From the NCBI RefSeq assembly GCF_009760915.1, contig NZ_VIDQ01000055.1, positions 1 through 51,926 of the forward strand: DNA of 51,926 nucleotides. The letters are read 5' to 3'. This DNA comes from Azohydromonas aeria (GTDB taxonomy: Bacteria > Pseudomonadota > Gammaproteobacteria > Burkholderiales > Burkholderiaceae_C). Of the stretch, positions 32,771-41,578 are shown piece after piece. The translations under genes and the position numbers were made by a program. Position 1 is the first letter of the stretch. Each line of letters starts with the position of its first letter. Under the pieces are notes generated by a model. It was not told where the DNA came from, searched no databases, and saw nothing but the letters and a program-made list of their open reading frames with translations.

Positions 32771-33352
32771 TTACGTGCCGTCGCCGGTGCCGGGCACGCG
32801 GCGCGCGCCGGTGAAGCGGCGCGCCCAGTAGCTGTCCTGCATGCTCTCCACGCGCACGACCTGGCCGGTGCGCGGGGCGTGGATGAACTTGCCGTCGCCC
32901 ACGTAGATGCCCACGTGCGAGAAGGTGCGGCGCAGGGTGTTGAAGAACACCAGGTCGCCCGGCTTCAGCTCGTCGCGCGCCACCTTCTGCAGCCCGTCGG
33001 CCTTGGCCTGCTCGTCGGCGCGGCGCGGCAGCACCAGGCCCAGGCTGTTCTCGAATACGTGGCGCGTGAAGCCGCTGCAATCAAAACCTTCTTCCTCGGA
33101 ATTGCCGCCGCGGCGGTAGGGCACGCCCAGGAAGTTCATCGCCGACAGCACCAGGTCCGAGGCCCTGTCGCGCATGTTCTGCACGAGAGGCGCCGCACCG
33201 GCGGGCAGCAGGCCGCGTTCGATGAGCAGTTGCGTCACCCCGTCACTCATCGGCGCCGAGGCGGCCGAGGACGGCGTCGGCGGCGCGGCCTGCGCACCGA
33301 CTGTGGTGAGAAGACAACAGGACAGCAGCAGGGACGGGAGTAGGGACTTCAC
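32771..33352 (-). CDS. NlpC/P60 family cell-wall endopeptidase (exported)
   Basis: 193 residues from GTG 33352; a GTG at 33370 is an alternative. Signal peptide KSLLPSLLLSCCLLTTVG ending AQAA. The C40 peptidase domain has the catalytic Cys in EGFDCSGFTRHVFENSLG, the His in FSHVGIYVGDGKFIHAP, and a downstream His/polar residue in that segment. The domain cleaves peptide crosslinks of peptidoglycan. The region before it (SDGVTQLLIERGLLPAGA and RDRASDLVLSAMNFLGVPYR) is common to betaproteobacterial NlpC proteins. It is divergent from the acrylyl-CoA reductase-like gene. Confidence 0.92.
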   Translation of the reverse strand: MKSLLPSLLLSCCLLTTVGAQAAPPTPSSAASAPMSDGVTQLLIERGLLPAGAAPLVQNMRDRASDLVLSAMNFLGVPYRRGGNSEEEGFDCSGFTRHVFENSLGLVLPRRADEQAKADGLQKVARDELKPGDLVFFNTLRRTFSHVGIYVGDGKFIHAPRTGQVVRVESMQDSYWARRFTGARRVPGTGDGT

Positions 33353-33539
33353 GGGCGCGGAGCCTACCACGTAAAGAGGGCTTGACTTTTTGATTCATGA
33401 CAGCGCGTTCCGTCATGTGGTGCAGCGTCAGCCAGCAGTCAGGGCATCGGCTTGCAATCCGCTGTCACGACAGAGCGGCCGCATCCAGCAGGCCGCCAGT
33501 ACCCACCCGGCCACCCCGGCACCCGGAGACAAATCCTCG

Positions 33540-34520
33540 ATGTTCAAGGCCCTGTACCTGCGAAAGGACGACGGCGCTTTCGAAGCCGGCCTGCGCGAGT
33601 TGCCGCCGCTGCAGCCGGCCGACGGGCAGGTGCTCATCGGCGTGGAGTGGTCCACGCTCAATTTCAAGGACGGGCTGGCCATCACCAACCGGGCGCCCGT
33701 GGTGCGCAGCTTCCCGATGGTGCCGGGCATCGACGGCGCGGGCACCGTGCTGCAAAGCCGCCATCCCGACTTCCAGCCCGGCGACCGCGTGCTCACCACC
33801 GGCGCCGACGTGGGCGAGCTGACCTGGGGCTGCCTCGCGCAGCAGGCCGCCGTGCCGGCCGCGGGCGTGGTGAAGCTGCCCGAAGGATTCACGGCCCGGC
33901 AGGCCATGGCCGTGGGCACGGCCGGCTTCACCGCGGCGCTGGCGGTGCTGGCGCTGGAGCGCCACGGGCTGCAGCCCGGCGGCGAGGTGCTGGTCACGGG
34001 TGCCACCGGCGGCGTGGGCAGCATCGCCATCGCGCTGCTGGCGCGTGCCGGCCATCGCGTGGTGGCCGCCACCGGCAAGCCGGACGAGTCGGGTTACCTG
34101 CGCGAGCTGGGCGCCTCGGAAATCATCGACCGCGCCACGCTGGCGGCCCCGGGGAAGCCGCTGCAGCGCGAGCGCTGGGACGGCGTGGTGGACGCGCTGG
34201 GCAGCCACACGCTGGTCAATGCGCTGGCTCAAACGAAACGCGACGGCGTGGTGGCAGCCTGTGGACTGGCGCAGGGCGGCGACCTGCCCGGCACGGTGAT
34301 GCCCTTCATCCTGCGCAACGTGACGCTGGCGGGCATCAACAGCGTGTGGCCGGCGCGGCCGCTGCGCGAGGCAGCCTGGCAGCGCGTGTTCACGGCCCTG
34401 GACACCGCGCTGCTGGACCGCCTCACCGAGGAGTTGCCGCTGTCGCGCGCCGAGGAAGGGGCGCGTGCGCTGATGGACGGGAAGGTGCGCGGCCGCATCG
34501 TGGTGCGCATCGACGATTGA
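33540..34520 (+). CDS. acuI: Acrylyl-CoA reductase-type MDR oxidoreductase (AcuI/YhdH family)
   Basis: 326 residues, close to E. coli YhdH (324). Zinc-free MDR fold: STLNFKDGLAITNRAPVVRS, FPMVPGIDGAGTVLQS, VTGATGGVGSIAIALLARAG (NADPH-binding) and NSVWPARPLREAAWQRVF. AcuI reduces acryloyl-CoA to propionyl-CoA with NADPH, a detoxification step in DMSP and 3-hydroxypropionate metabolism. The next gene, prpE, produces propionyl-CoA, which supports this role. ATG 33540 is preceded by CGGAGA; the upstream open frame of 50 codons lacks family similarity. Confidence 0.85.
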   Translation: MFKALYLRKDDGAFEAGLRELPPLQPADGQVLIGVEWSTLNFKDGLAITNRAPVVRSFPMVPGIDGAGTVLQSRHPDFQPGDRVLTTGADVGELTWGCLAQQAAVPAAGVVKLPEGFTARQAMAVGTAGFTAALAVLALERHGLQPGGEVLVTGATGGVGSIAIALLARAGHRVVAATGKPDESGYLRELGASEIIDRATLAAPGKPLQRERWDGVVDALGSHTLVNALAQTKRDGVVAACGLAQGGDLPGTVMPFILRNVTLAGINSVWPARPLREAAWQRVFTALDTALLDRLTEELPLSRAEEGARALMDGKVRGRIVVRIDD

Positions 34521-34585
34521 GGAAAACAGTCGCCAGGAACTGACCGGGAAGACAGCCCCAAGCAAGACTTCCCAGGTCCAATTTT

Positions 34586-34598
34586 GAATTATTAATTC
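34586..34598. promoter_or_regulatory. AT-rich perfect palindrome upstream of prpE
   Basis: GAATTA-T-TAATTC, 35 bp before the prpE start, in an otherwise GC-rich gap of 112 bp. It could be an operator or part of a promoter -10 region. No family-specific site was recognised. Confidence 0.35.
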
Positions 34599-34632
34599 GA
34601 CGAATCTCTGAACCCCAAGCAGGAGGCATGGC

Positions 34633-36546
34633 ATGAGCTACGCGGACTTTCACAAGCGCTCGATCGAGCAGCGCGAGGACTTCTGGGCCGAGCAGGCGAA
34701 GCTGATCGAGTGGAACAAGCCCTTCGAGCAGGTCTGCGACTACAGCCGCGCGCCCTTCGTGCGCTGGTTCCCGGGTGGCGAGACCAACCTGTGCCACAAC
34801 GCGGTGGACCGCCACGTGGCCGAGCGCGGTGACCAGAACGCGCTGGTGTGGGTCTCCACCGAGGTGGACAAGGAGCAGGCCTACACCTTCCGCGAGCTGC
34901 AGTCCGAGGTGCAGCGCATGGCCGCGGTGCTGCAGGAGCTGGGCGTCAAGAAGGGCGACCGGGTGCTGCTGTACATGCCGATGATTCCCGAGGCGGTGTT
35001 CGCGATGCTGGCCGCGGTACGGCTGGGCGCGATCCACTCGGTGGTGTTCGGCGGCTTCGCCAGCCACAGCCTGGCCAGCCGGATCGAGGACTCCAGCCCG
35101 ACGGTGGTGGTCAGCGCCGATGGCGGCTCGCGCGGCGGCAAGGTCATCCCCTACAAGCCGCTGCTCGACGAGGCGCTGCGCCTGTCCAGCCACAAGCCGG
35201 CCAAGGTGCTGCTGGTGGACCGGGGCCTGGCGCCCATGGAGCGCACCGAGGGGCGCGACGTGGACTACGCCACGCTGCGCGAGCAGTTCATCGACGCGCA
35301 GGTGCCCGTGACCTGGGTCGATGCCACGCACCCGAGCTACACGCTCTACACCAGCGGCACCACCGGCAAGCCCAAGGGCGTGCAGCGCGACACCGGCGGC
35401 TACACCGTGGCGCTGGCGGCGAGCATTCCGCACATCTTCATGGGCAAGCCGGGCGAGACCTTCCTGTGCACCAGCGACATCGGCTGGGTGGTGGGCCACA
35501 GCTACATCGTCTATGGCCCGCTGATCGGCGGCATGACGACGATCCTGTACGAAGGCCTGCCGACCACGCCGGACGCGGGCGTGTGGTGGAGCCTGGTCGA
35601 GAAGTACAAGGCCACCGTCATGTTCAGCGCCCCGACGGCGATCCGCGTGCTCAAGAAGCATGACCCGGCGCTGCTGAAGAAGTACGACCTGTCCTCGCTG
35701 CGCGCGCTGTTCCTGGCCGGCGAGCCGCTGGACGAGCCCACCGCGCGCTGGATCAGCGACGGCCTGGGTTGCCCGATCATCGACAACTACTGGCAGACCG
35801 AGACCGGCTGGCCGATCCTGTCCATCGCCAACGGCGTGGAGAAGCAGGACAGCCGCTTCGGCAGCCCCGGCTTCGCGACCTACGGCTACGACGTCAAGCT
35901 CATCGACCAGCAGACCGGCGAGGAGCTGCAGGGCGGCGACCAGAAGGGCGTGGTGGTGGTGGAAGGCCCGCTGCCCCCGGGCTGCCTGCAGACGGTGTGG
36001 GGCGACGACGACCGCTTCGTCAAGACCTACTGGCAGAAGGTGCCGGCGCTCGACGGCAAGCCCGAGCGCTGGCTCTACAGCACCTTCGACTGGGGCATCC
36101 GCGACAAGGACGGCTACTACTTCATCCTGGGCCGCACCGACGACGTGATCAACGTCGCCGGCCACCGCCTGGGCACGCGCGAGATCGAGGAGAGCATCTG
36201 CAGCCACCCGGCCGTGGCCGAGGTGGCGGTGGTGGGCGTGGCCGACCAGCTCAAGGGCCAGGTCGCCATGGCTTTCGCGGTGCTGCGCGACGGCTCGGCG
36301 CTGGGCGACGAGGAGCGGCTGAAGCAGCTCGAAGGCGAGATCCTGAAGACGGTGGACGCGCAGCTCGGCGCCGTGGCGCGCCCGGCCCGCGTGCGCTTCG
36401 TCAGCGTGCTGCCCAAGACCCGCTCCGGCAAGCTGCTGCGCCGCGCCATCCAGGCCGTGTGCGAGCAGCGCGACCCGGGCGACCTGACCACGATGGACGA
36501 CCCGGCCGCGCTCAAGCAGATCAGCGACCTGGTGACCATCAAGTAA
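34633..36546 (+). CDS. prpE: Propionyl-CoA synthetase PrpE (acyl-CoA synthetase)
   Basis: 637 residues. N-terminus MSYADFHKRSIEQREDFWAE is characteristic of PrpE. The AMP-binding motif YTSGTTGKPKGVQRDTGGY, the DNYWQTETGW motif, YFILGRTDDVINVAGHRLGT hinge, and the C-terminal acylation Lys600 in TRSGKLLRR are all present. It activates propionate to propionyl-CoA via propionyl-AMP. AGGAGG lies 6 nt before the ATG at 34633. It follows the acuI-like gene by 112 bp and has its own strong terminator. Confidence 0.93.
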   Translation: MSYADFHKRSIEQREDFWAEQAKLIEWNKPFEQVCDYSRAPFVRWFPGGETNLCHNAVDRHVAERGDQNALVWVSTEVDKEQAYTFRELQSEVQRMAAVLQELGVKKGDRVLLYMPMIPEAVFAMLAAVRLGAIHSVVFGGFASHSLASRIEDSSPTVVVSADGGSRGGKVIPYKPLLDEALRLSSHKPAKVLLVDRGLAPMERTEGRDVDYATLREQFIDAQVPVTWVDATHPSYTLYTSGTTGKPKGVQRDTGGYTVALAASIPHIFMGKPGETFLCTSDIGWVVGHSYIVYGPLIGGMTTILYEGLPTTPDAGVWWSLVEKYKATVMFSAPTAIRVLKKHDPALLKKYDLSSLRALFLAGEPLDEPTARWISDGLGCPIIDNYWQTETGWPILSIANGVEKQDSRFGSPGFATYGYDVKLIDQQTGEELQGGDQKGVVVVEGPLPPGCLQTVWGDDDRFVKTYWQKVPALDGKPERWLYSTFDWGIRDKDGYYFILGRTDDVINVAGHRLGTREIEESICSHPAVAEVAVVGVADQLKGQVAMAFAVLRDGSALGDEERLKQLEGEILKTVDAQLGAVARPARVRFVSVLPKTRSGKLLRRAIQAVCEQRDPGDLTTMDDPAALKQISDLVTIK

Positions 36547-36594
36547 GTCACAGGCGAATCCCAAGGCACGACAAGAAGCGCCGGGAGGAGGGGG

Positions 36595-36619
36595 AAGGGC
36601 CGCGTGAGCGGCCCTTTTT
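36595..36619 (+). terminator. Rho-independent terminator after prpE
   Basis: AAGGGCCGC (36595-36603), loop GTGA, GCGGCCCTT (36608-36616) running into five T. It lies 49 bp after the prpE stop. Confidence 0.93.
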
Positions 36620-36665
36620 CTCTGTGGCGCATGCCACTCCATCTTCAATTTGCTTGTGACATCAC

Positions 36666-36833
36666 CCGTTCGCCCTGAGGTATCGAAGGGCGAGGCCGTC
36701 AGGCTGGTATGGAGGCCAGGAACTGGAGGCTCCATGAACCGTTCGGACTGAGGTATCGAAGGCCGAATCCGACAGGCTCGAATGCCCGCACACCGTGCGG
36801 GCCGTTCACCCTTCGATACCTCAGGGCGAACGG
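36666..36833. repeat. Three copies of the dispersed GATACCTCAG-type repeat, two direct and one inverted
   Basis: CGTTCGCCCTGAGGTATCGA (from 36667), GTTCGGACTGAGGTATCGAA (from 36741) and the inverted CTTCGATACCTCAGGGCGAA (from 36811). Same family as the pair in the mobA-moeA gap at 30.5 kb. Confidence 0.75.
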
Positions 36834-36862
36834 AGCACTTCAATGGCAAGCGCAGGTTGGGC

Positions 36863-37111
36863 TCAACAACACTTCCCCGCCCGCCCCCCGTACCGCGCCT
36901 GCTGGCGCTCGCGGAAGAAGGCCTCGTAGCTCATCGGCTCCTGGTCGGGGTGGGTGCGCTGCATGTGTTCCAGGTAGCCGCCGTAGTCGGGCAGGCCCAC
37001 CATCAGGCGCAGCCCCTGGGCGAAGTAGCGCCCGGCCTGGCCCAGGCGGGCCAGGGCGGAGTCCGTCGCGCCCGCAACGGACCCCGCGGCGACATCAGCC
37101 GGCTCAGGCAT
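36863..37111 (-). CDS. YbdD/YjiX family small protein
   Basis: 82 residues. The C-terminal two thirds, GLPDYGGYLEHMQRTHPDQ, MSYEAFFRERQQARYGG and the closing Cys-Cys, are the hallmark of the YbdD/YjiX family (DUF466; E. coli members ~65 residues). The N-terminal ~20 residues are extra and Ala-rich. Family members are encoded directly after CstA-type transporters, exactly as here; the ATG overlaps the cstA stop by 8 bp. Function is unknown but probably tied to the transporter. Confidence 0.92.
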   Translation of the reverse strand: MPEPADVAAGSVAGATDSALARLGQAGRYFAQGLRLMVGLPDYGGYLEHMQRTHPDQEPMSYEAFFRERQQARYGGRAGKCC

Positions 37112-39182
37112 GCGCCGCCGCCTTGGCATCGGGGCTCAGGCGCTCGTACTGCGCCTCGCGCGCCGTGGGCTGGCGGCTGGCGCGCGCGGCCAGCACGCTG
37201 CGCACGGCATAGACCAGGATGCTCACCACCACGAACATGAACAGAGCGCACAGCGCCGCATCCAGCCGGTCGTTGAAGATCACGCGCTCCATCTCCGCCA
37301 GCGTCTTGGCCGGCGCCAGCACCTGGCCCTGCGCCACCGCGTCGGCGTACCGGCGGGCATGCGCCAGGAAGCCCACGCGCACGTCGTCCGAGAAGATCTT
37401 CTGCCAGCCCGCGGTCAGCGTGCACACCAGCAGCCATGCGGCTGGCACGATCGTGACCCAGGCGTAGCGGTCGCGCTTCATCTTGAACAGCACCACCGTG
37501 CCCAGCATCAGCGCCACGGCGGCCAGCATCTGGTTGGCGATGCCGAAGAGCGGCCACAGCGTGTTGATGCCGCCCAGCGGATCGACCACGCCCTGGTACA
37601 GGAAGTAGCCCCAGGCCGCCACGCACAGCCCCGTGGCCAGCAGGTTGGCCGGCAGCGACTCGGTGCGCTTGAGCGCGGGCACGAAGCTGCCCATCAGGTC
37701 CTGCAGCATGAAGCGCCCGGCGCGCGTGCCGGCGTCCACCGCGGTGAGGATGAAGAGGGCCTCGAACAGGATGGCGAAGTGGTACCAGAAGGCCATCATC
37801 GCCTTGCCGCCCACCACCTGGTGAAGGATGTGCGCCATGCCCACGGCCAGCGTGGGCGCGCCGCCGGCGCGCGCCAGGATGGTGTTCTCGCCCACGTCCT
37901 TCGCGGTCTGCACCAGCACCTCCGGCGTGATGACGAAGCCCCAGGTGGACAGCGTCGCGGCCACGGCCTCGGGCGTCCTGCCCACCATCGCGGCCGGGCT
38001 GTTCATGGCGAAGTAGATGCCGGGCTCGATGCACGAGGCCGCCACCAGCGCCATCACCGCCACGAAGCTCTCGGCCAGCATGCCGCCGTAGCCGATGTAG
38101 CGCGCGTGCGTCTCGTTCTCCAGCATCTTGGGCGTGGTGCCCGAGGAGATCAGCGCGTGGAAGCCGGAGACGGCCCCGCAGGCGATGGTGATGAACAGGA
38201 ACGGGAACAGGTTGCCCGCCCACACCGGGCCGTTGCCGGCGGCGAACTGCGTGAACCTGGGCATCTGCAGCGTGGGCGCCACGATCAGGATGCCGACGGC
38301 CAGCGCCACGATGGTGCCGATCTTCAGGAAAGTGCTCAGGTAGTCGCGCGGCGCCAGCAGCAGCCACACCGGAATCGACGCGGCCACGAAGCCGTAGCCG
38401 ATGAGCATCCACGTCAGCGCCTTGCCGTCGAAGGTGAACAGCGGCGCCAGCACCGGGTTCTCGTGCACCATCTGCCCGCCCAGGATCGCGGCCATCAGCA
38501 GCACGAAGCCGATGATCGACACCTCGCCGATGCGCCCCGGCCGGATGAACCGCAGGTAGATGCCCATGAAGAGGGCCACGGGAATCGTCGCGGCAACAGT
38601 AAAAGTGCCCCAGGGCGACTCGGCCAGCGCCTTCACCACGATCAGCGCCAGCACGGCCAGGATGATGATCATGATCATGAAGGCGCCGAAGAGCGCGATC
38701 AGGCCCGGCACCGTGCCCATCTCCTGCTTGACCAGGTCGCCCAGCGAGCGGCCGTCGCGGCGCGTGGAGATGAAGAGCACGATGAAGTCCTGCACCGCGC
38801 CGGCGAAGACCACGCCGGCCAGGATCCACAGCAGGCCGGGTAGGTAGCCCATCTGCGCGGCCAGCACCGGCCCGACCAGCGGGCCCGCGCCGGCGATCGC
38901 GGCGAAGTGGTGGCCGTAGAGCACGTGCTTGTTGGTGGGCACGAAGTCCAGGCCGTCGTTGTGCTTCCAGGCCGGGGTCTGGCGCGTGGCGTCCAGGCCC
39001 AGAACCCGTTGCGCGAGGAACAGGCTGTAGTAGCGGTAGCCGATGAGGTAGACGCACACGGCGGCGACGACGACCCACAGCGCGCTGACGGCCTCGCCGC
39101 GCGACAGCGCGACGATGGCCAGCGCGCCGGCGCCGAGCAGGGCCACGCCCGCCCAGGCGAGGTGGCGACGGAGGAAGGACAT
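37104..39182 (-). CDS. cstA: CstA/BtsT-type carbon starvation (pyruvate/peptide) transporter
   Basis: 692 residues, many membrane segments. Signature segments: FVPTNKHVLYGHHFAAIAGA and GPLVGPVLAAQMGYLPGLLW near the N-terminus, FHALISSGTTPKMLENE in the middle, and GMLAESFVAVMALVAASCIE. These match CstA/BtsT (701 and 716 residues in E. coli). The family imports pyruvate and possibly peptides by proton symport. AGGAGA lies about 7 nt before the ATG at 39182. It is downstream of a Cache-domain two-component system on the same strand and upstream of ybdD. Confidence 0.95.
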   Translation of the reverse strand: MSFLRRHLAWAGVALLGAGALAIVALSRGEAVSALWVVVAAVCVYLIGYRYYSLFLAQRVLGLDATRQTPAWKHNDGLDFVPTNKHVLYGHHFAAIAGAGPLVGPVLAAQMGYLPGLLWILAGVVFAGAVQDFIVLFISTRRDGRSLGDLVKQEMGTVPGLIALFGAFMIMIIILAVLALIVVKALAESPWGTFTVAATIPVALFMGIYLRFIRPGRIGEVSIIGFVLLMAAILGGQMVHENPVLAPLFTFDGKALTWMLIGYGFVAASIPVWLLLAPRDYLSTFLKIGTIVALAVGILIVAPTLQMPRFTQFAAGNGPVWAGNLFPFLFITIACGAVSGFHALISSGTTPKMLENETHARYIGYGGMLAESFVAVMALVAASCIEPGIYFAMNSPAAMVGRTPEAVAATLSTWGFVITPEVLVQTAKDVGENTILARAGGAPTLAVGMAHILHQVVGGKAMMAFWYHFAILFEALFILTAVDAGTRAGRFMLQDLMGSFVPALKRTESLPANLLATGLCVAAWGYFLYQGVVDPLGGINTLWPLFGIANQMLAAVALMLGTVVLFKMKRDRYAWVTIVPAAWLLVCTLTAGWQKIFSDDVRVGFLAHARRYADAVAQGQVLAPAKTLAEMERVIFNDRLDAALCALFMFVVVSILVYAVRSVLAARASRQPTAREAQYERLSPDAKAAAHA

Positions 39183-39347
39183 GGACGGGTCTCCTGCAGC
39201 GCGCGGCGCCGGGCACGGCCAGGGTGCGGGGGCCACGCGCAGTGGTGGATTGAGGAAGGGCGCCATGTTCCGCGCCGCCCTCCCGCGCCGCATCCGTCCC
39301 GCCCACGGGGCCGGCTGCGTGGCGCCACCTAAGGATTAACCCTGGGT

Positions 39348-39986
39348 TCAGGGATTGCGCGCGTGCTCCAGCGCGTAGCGCATGAGGTCGGCCGGCGTAT
39401 CCAGCGCCAGCTTGCGCTTGATGTTCTGGCGGTGGCTCTCGACGGTGCGCACCGACAGGTCCAGGTCGCGCGCGATCTGCTTGCTGCTCTCGCCGCGGGC
39501 CAGCGCGCTGAGGATTTCACTCTCGCGCGGGGTCAGGATCGGCTTCGGGGCCTGGGCGCGGAACAGCCGGCCGGCCACGCCGGGGCTCAGGAAGGTGCCG
39601 CCGGCGCGCACCGCCTCAATGGCGGCCAGCAGCTCGTCGCCCGACGCGTCCTTGAGCACGTAGCCGCGCGCGCCGGCCTGCAGCGCGCGCTGCACGTACT
39701 CAGGGTTGTCGTACATGCTGAACATCAGCACGTGCAGGCCCGGGCGGCGCTGCAGCATCTGCGCGGCGAGGTCGATGCCGCTGGCGCCCTTGAGGCCCAC
39801 GTCCATCAGCACCAGGTCGGGGTCGTCGCGCTGCAGCGCCTGCAGCGCCGACTCCGGTGCGCCGGCCTCGGCGGTGACGGCGTAATGCCCTTCCGCCTGC
39901 AGCCGCGCGCGCAGCCCGTCGCGCACCAGCGGGTGGTCGTCGACGAGGAGGATGCGCAGCGGCGGCAGCGAGGCGGGCGGGGTCAT
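39348..39986 (-). CDS. NarL/LuxR-type response regulator
   Basis: 212 residues. Receiver domain with acidic pocket Asp16-Asp17 (LLVDDHP), phosphoacceptor Asp62 (LVLMDVGLKG) and Lys in GYVLKDASGDEL; C-terminal LuxR helix-turn-helix (LTPRESEILSALARGESSKQ, then RTVESHRQNIKRKL). The start codon overlaps the kinase stop (ATGA). As the next gene downstream on the same strand is cstA (165 bp away), its promoter is the most likely target. Confidence 0.94.
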   Translation of the reverse strand: MTPPASLPPLRILLVDDHPLVRDGLRARLQAEGHYAVTAEAGAPESALQALQRDDPDLVLMDVGLKGASGIDLAAQMLQRRPGLHVLMFSMYDNPEYVQRALQAGARGYVLKDASGDELLAAIEAVRAGGTFLSPGVAGRLFRAQAPKPILTPRESEILSALARGESSKQIARDLDLSVRTVESHRQNIKRKLALDTPADLMRYALEHARNP

Positions 39987-41386
39987 GACGCGGGATTGTC
40001 GCGTGCGAGCTGGGCCAGTTGCGCCGCGTCGATGACGGCCTCGACCTGCGTGCCGTGTCCCGGGCGGCTCTGCAGCTCCAGCCGCCCGCCGATGGACACC
40101 AGCCGCTCGCGCATGTTGCGCAGGCCGATGCCGGCATCGGCGTCGTCCTCGGCCTCGGGTTGCAGCGCGGCCTGCAGGTCGAAGCCGCGGCCGTCGTCGA
40201 GCACGCGCAGCGCCACGCCGCCGTCGGGCTGGAATTCCAGCGCCAGTGCCACGTGCCGCGCGCCGGCGTGCTTGGCGACGTTGGTCAGCGCCTCCTGCGC
40301 CACGCGGAACAGCACGGTGTTGACGACTTCGGGCAGCGGCCGCGGCTCGCCCTCGACGGACGCGCCGGCCTGCACCGCGCCGCTGTCGTCGAACTCCTGC
40401 GCCAGGTGCGCCAGCGCCGCGGGCAGGCCCAGCGTGTCGAGCAGGGCCGGGCGCAGCCGGTGCGAGATGCGCCGCACCTCGTGCAGGCCTTCGCCCAGGC
40501 GCTGCGCGGCCTGGCGCAGCAGCGCGGCGTCGGCGCCCTCGCGCTGGGCGGACTCGACCAGCAGCTTGATGGCCACCAGCCGCTGGCTGAGCCCGTCGTG
40601 CAGCTCGCGCGCCAGGTGCGCGCGCTCCTGCTCCTGCGAGCGCACCACCTGGTGCGCCAGCGCGCGCAGCTGCCGCTCCGCGGCGCGCTGGCCGCTGAGG
40701 TTCAGTGCCAGGCCGCTGGCGCTGATGAGCAGCAGGGCAGTCAGGGCGATGCCGCCGATGAGCCAGAGCGTGCGCTCGACATTGGCGCGCGCCTCGCGCT
40801 CCAGCTGTGCCAGCGTCGCCTGGATGCTGTCGAGGTACAGCCCGGTGCCCAGCATCCAGTTCCACTGCGGCAGCGCCACGACGTAGCCGAGCTTCGGCGC
40901 GACGCGGTCGCTGGAGGGCTGGCGCCAGAGGTACTCGACGTAGCCGCCGCCGGCGCGGGCCCGCGCGATGAGCTGCTGCAGCGTCAGCTCGCCGTTGGGG
41001 TCGCGCAGCAGCCACAGGTCGCGGCCCACGAGTTCGGGCTGGCGCGAGTGCATGAGGGCGCGGCCCTGCAGGTCGTAGACGAAGAAGTAGCCGTCGGTGC
41101 CGTAGTCGAGTTGCGAGATCAACCGCAGCGCCTCGGCCATGGCGGCCTGGCGCGCGGCGGCGTCGCCGGCCTCGGCGCGCTCGATGAGCGGGCGCACGTT
41201 GCTCAGCGCCAGCTCGACGTAGTGGCGCAGCTCGTCGCGCCGCGCCTCCATGTAGGCGCGCTGCACCGCCTCGCGCTCGCGCGCCAGCAGCTCGCGCTCC
41301 TGGTGCACCACCGCCCAGGCCACCAGGCACAGCGCCGCCACCAGCGGCAGGATCGCCAGCAGCAGGATCTTTAAACGCAGCTTCAT
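39983..41386 (-). CDS. Sensor histidine kinase with periplasmic single Cache (sCache_2) domain
   Basis: 467 residues. First membrane segment ILLLAILPLVAALCLVAWAV (7-26); periplasmic sCache_2-type domain (about 30-200) with GYFFVYDLQGRALMHSRQPE and WNWMLGTGLYLDSIQ; second membrane segment TLWLIGGIALTALLLISASG (206-225); HisKA_3 dimerisation domain with His263 in ARELHDGLSQRL; HATPase domain with ALTNVAKHAGARHV, LDDGRGFD and GIGLRNMRERL. sCache_2 domains bind small carboxylates in characterised kinases. With the regulator and cstA it probably senses an external carbon source. Confidence 0.93.
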   Translation of the reverse strand: MKLRLKILLLAILPLVAALCLVAWAVVHQERELLAREREAVQRAYMEARRDELRHYVELALSNVRPLIERAEAGDAAARQAAMAEALRLISQLDYGTDGYFFVYDLQGRALMHSRQPELVGRDLWLLRDPNGELTLQQLIARARAGGGYVEYLWRQPSSDRVAPKLGYVVALPQWNWMLGTGLYLDSIQATLAQLEREARANVERTLWLIGGIALTALLLISASGLALNLSGQRAAERQLRALAHQVVRSQEQERAHLARELHDGLSQRLVAIKLLVESAQREGADAALLRQAAQRLGEGLHEVRRISHRLRPALLDTLGLPAALAHLAQEFDDSGAVQAGASVEGEPRPLPEVVNTVLFRVAQEALTNVAKHAGARHVALALEFQPDGGVALRVLDDGRGFDLQAALQPEAEDDADAGIGLRNMRERLVSIGGRLELQSRPGHGTQVEAVIDAAQLAQLARDNPAS

Positions 41387-41449
41387 GGGGGGCGCAATGT
41401 AAGGGGTGGGGCAGCGGCTGCCACAGCCGACCTGTCCCGCCCACTACTT

Positions 41450-41487
41450 CGTCATTCCCGCGCAGGCGGGAATCCAGGCGGTCCCCA
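41450..41487. repeat. REP-like palindrome (GCGGG variant) upstream of the histidine kinase
   Basis: CGTC followed by ATTCCCGCGCAGGCGGGAAT and CCAGGCGGTCC; same variant as the element at 26856. It lies in the 192-bp gap between phoH and the kinase gene. Confidence 0.75.
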
Positions 41488-41523
41488 AGCCGGCCGAAGC
41501 TGCGATGTCGGCGTACCAAAACG

Positions 41524-41547
41524 AAAAGGGCTGCTCGCGCAGCCCTT
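41524..41547 (-). terminator. Rho-independent terminator of the PhoH-family gene
   Basis: On the minus strand: AAGGGCTGC, loop GCGA, GCAGCCCTT, followed by TTCG. The 9-bp stem occupies 41526-41534 and 41539-41547, about 32 bp after the gene's stop. The T-run is short (four). Confidence 0.75.
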
Positions 41548-41578
41548 CGATGCAGTCAGCGGCGCAGCCGCCGGCCGC

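Larger units (their letters stand above)
36547..36862. other. Intergenic region between convergent prpE and ybdD, with dispersed repeats
   Basis: 316 bp with the prpE terminator and three copies of the GATACCTCAG-type repeat: two with GAGGTATCGAAGG in plus orientation (36666-36690, 36739-36762) and one inverted (36803-36833). The inverted arrangement allows a long hairpin. No gene is apparent. Confidence 0.7.

Noticed and set aside
33390..33539. N-terminal extension of the acuI-like protein
   Set aside because: The 50 extra codons have no family similarity and the internal ATG at 33540 has a ribosome site and gives the family's length.
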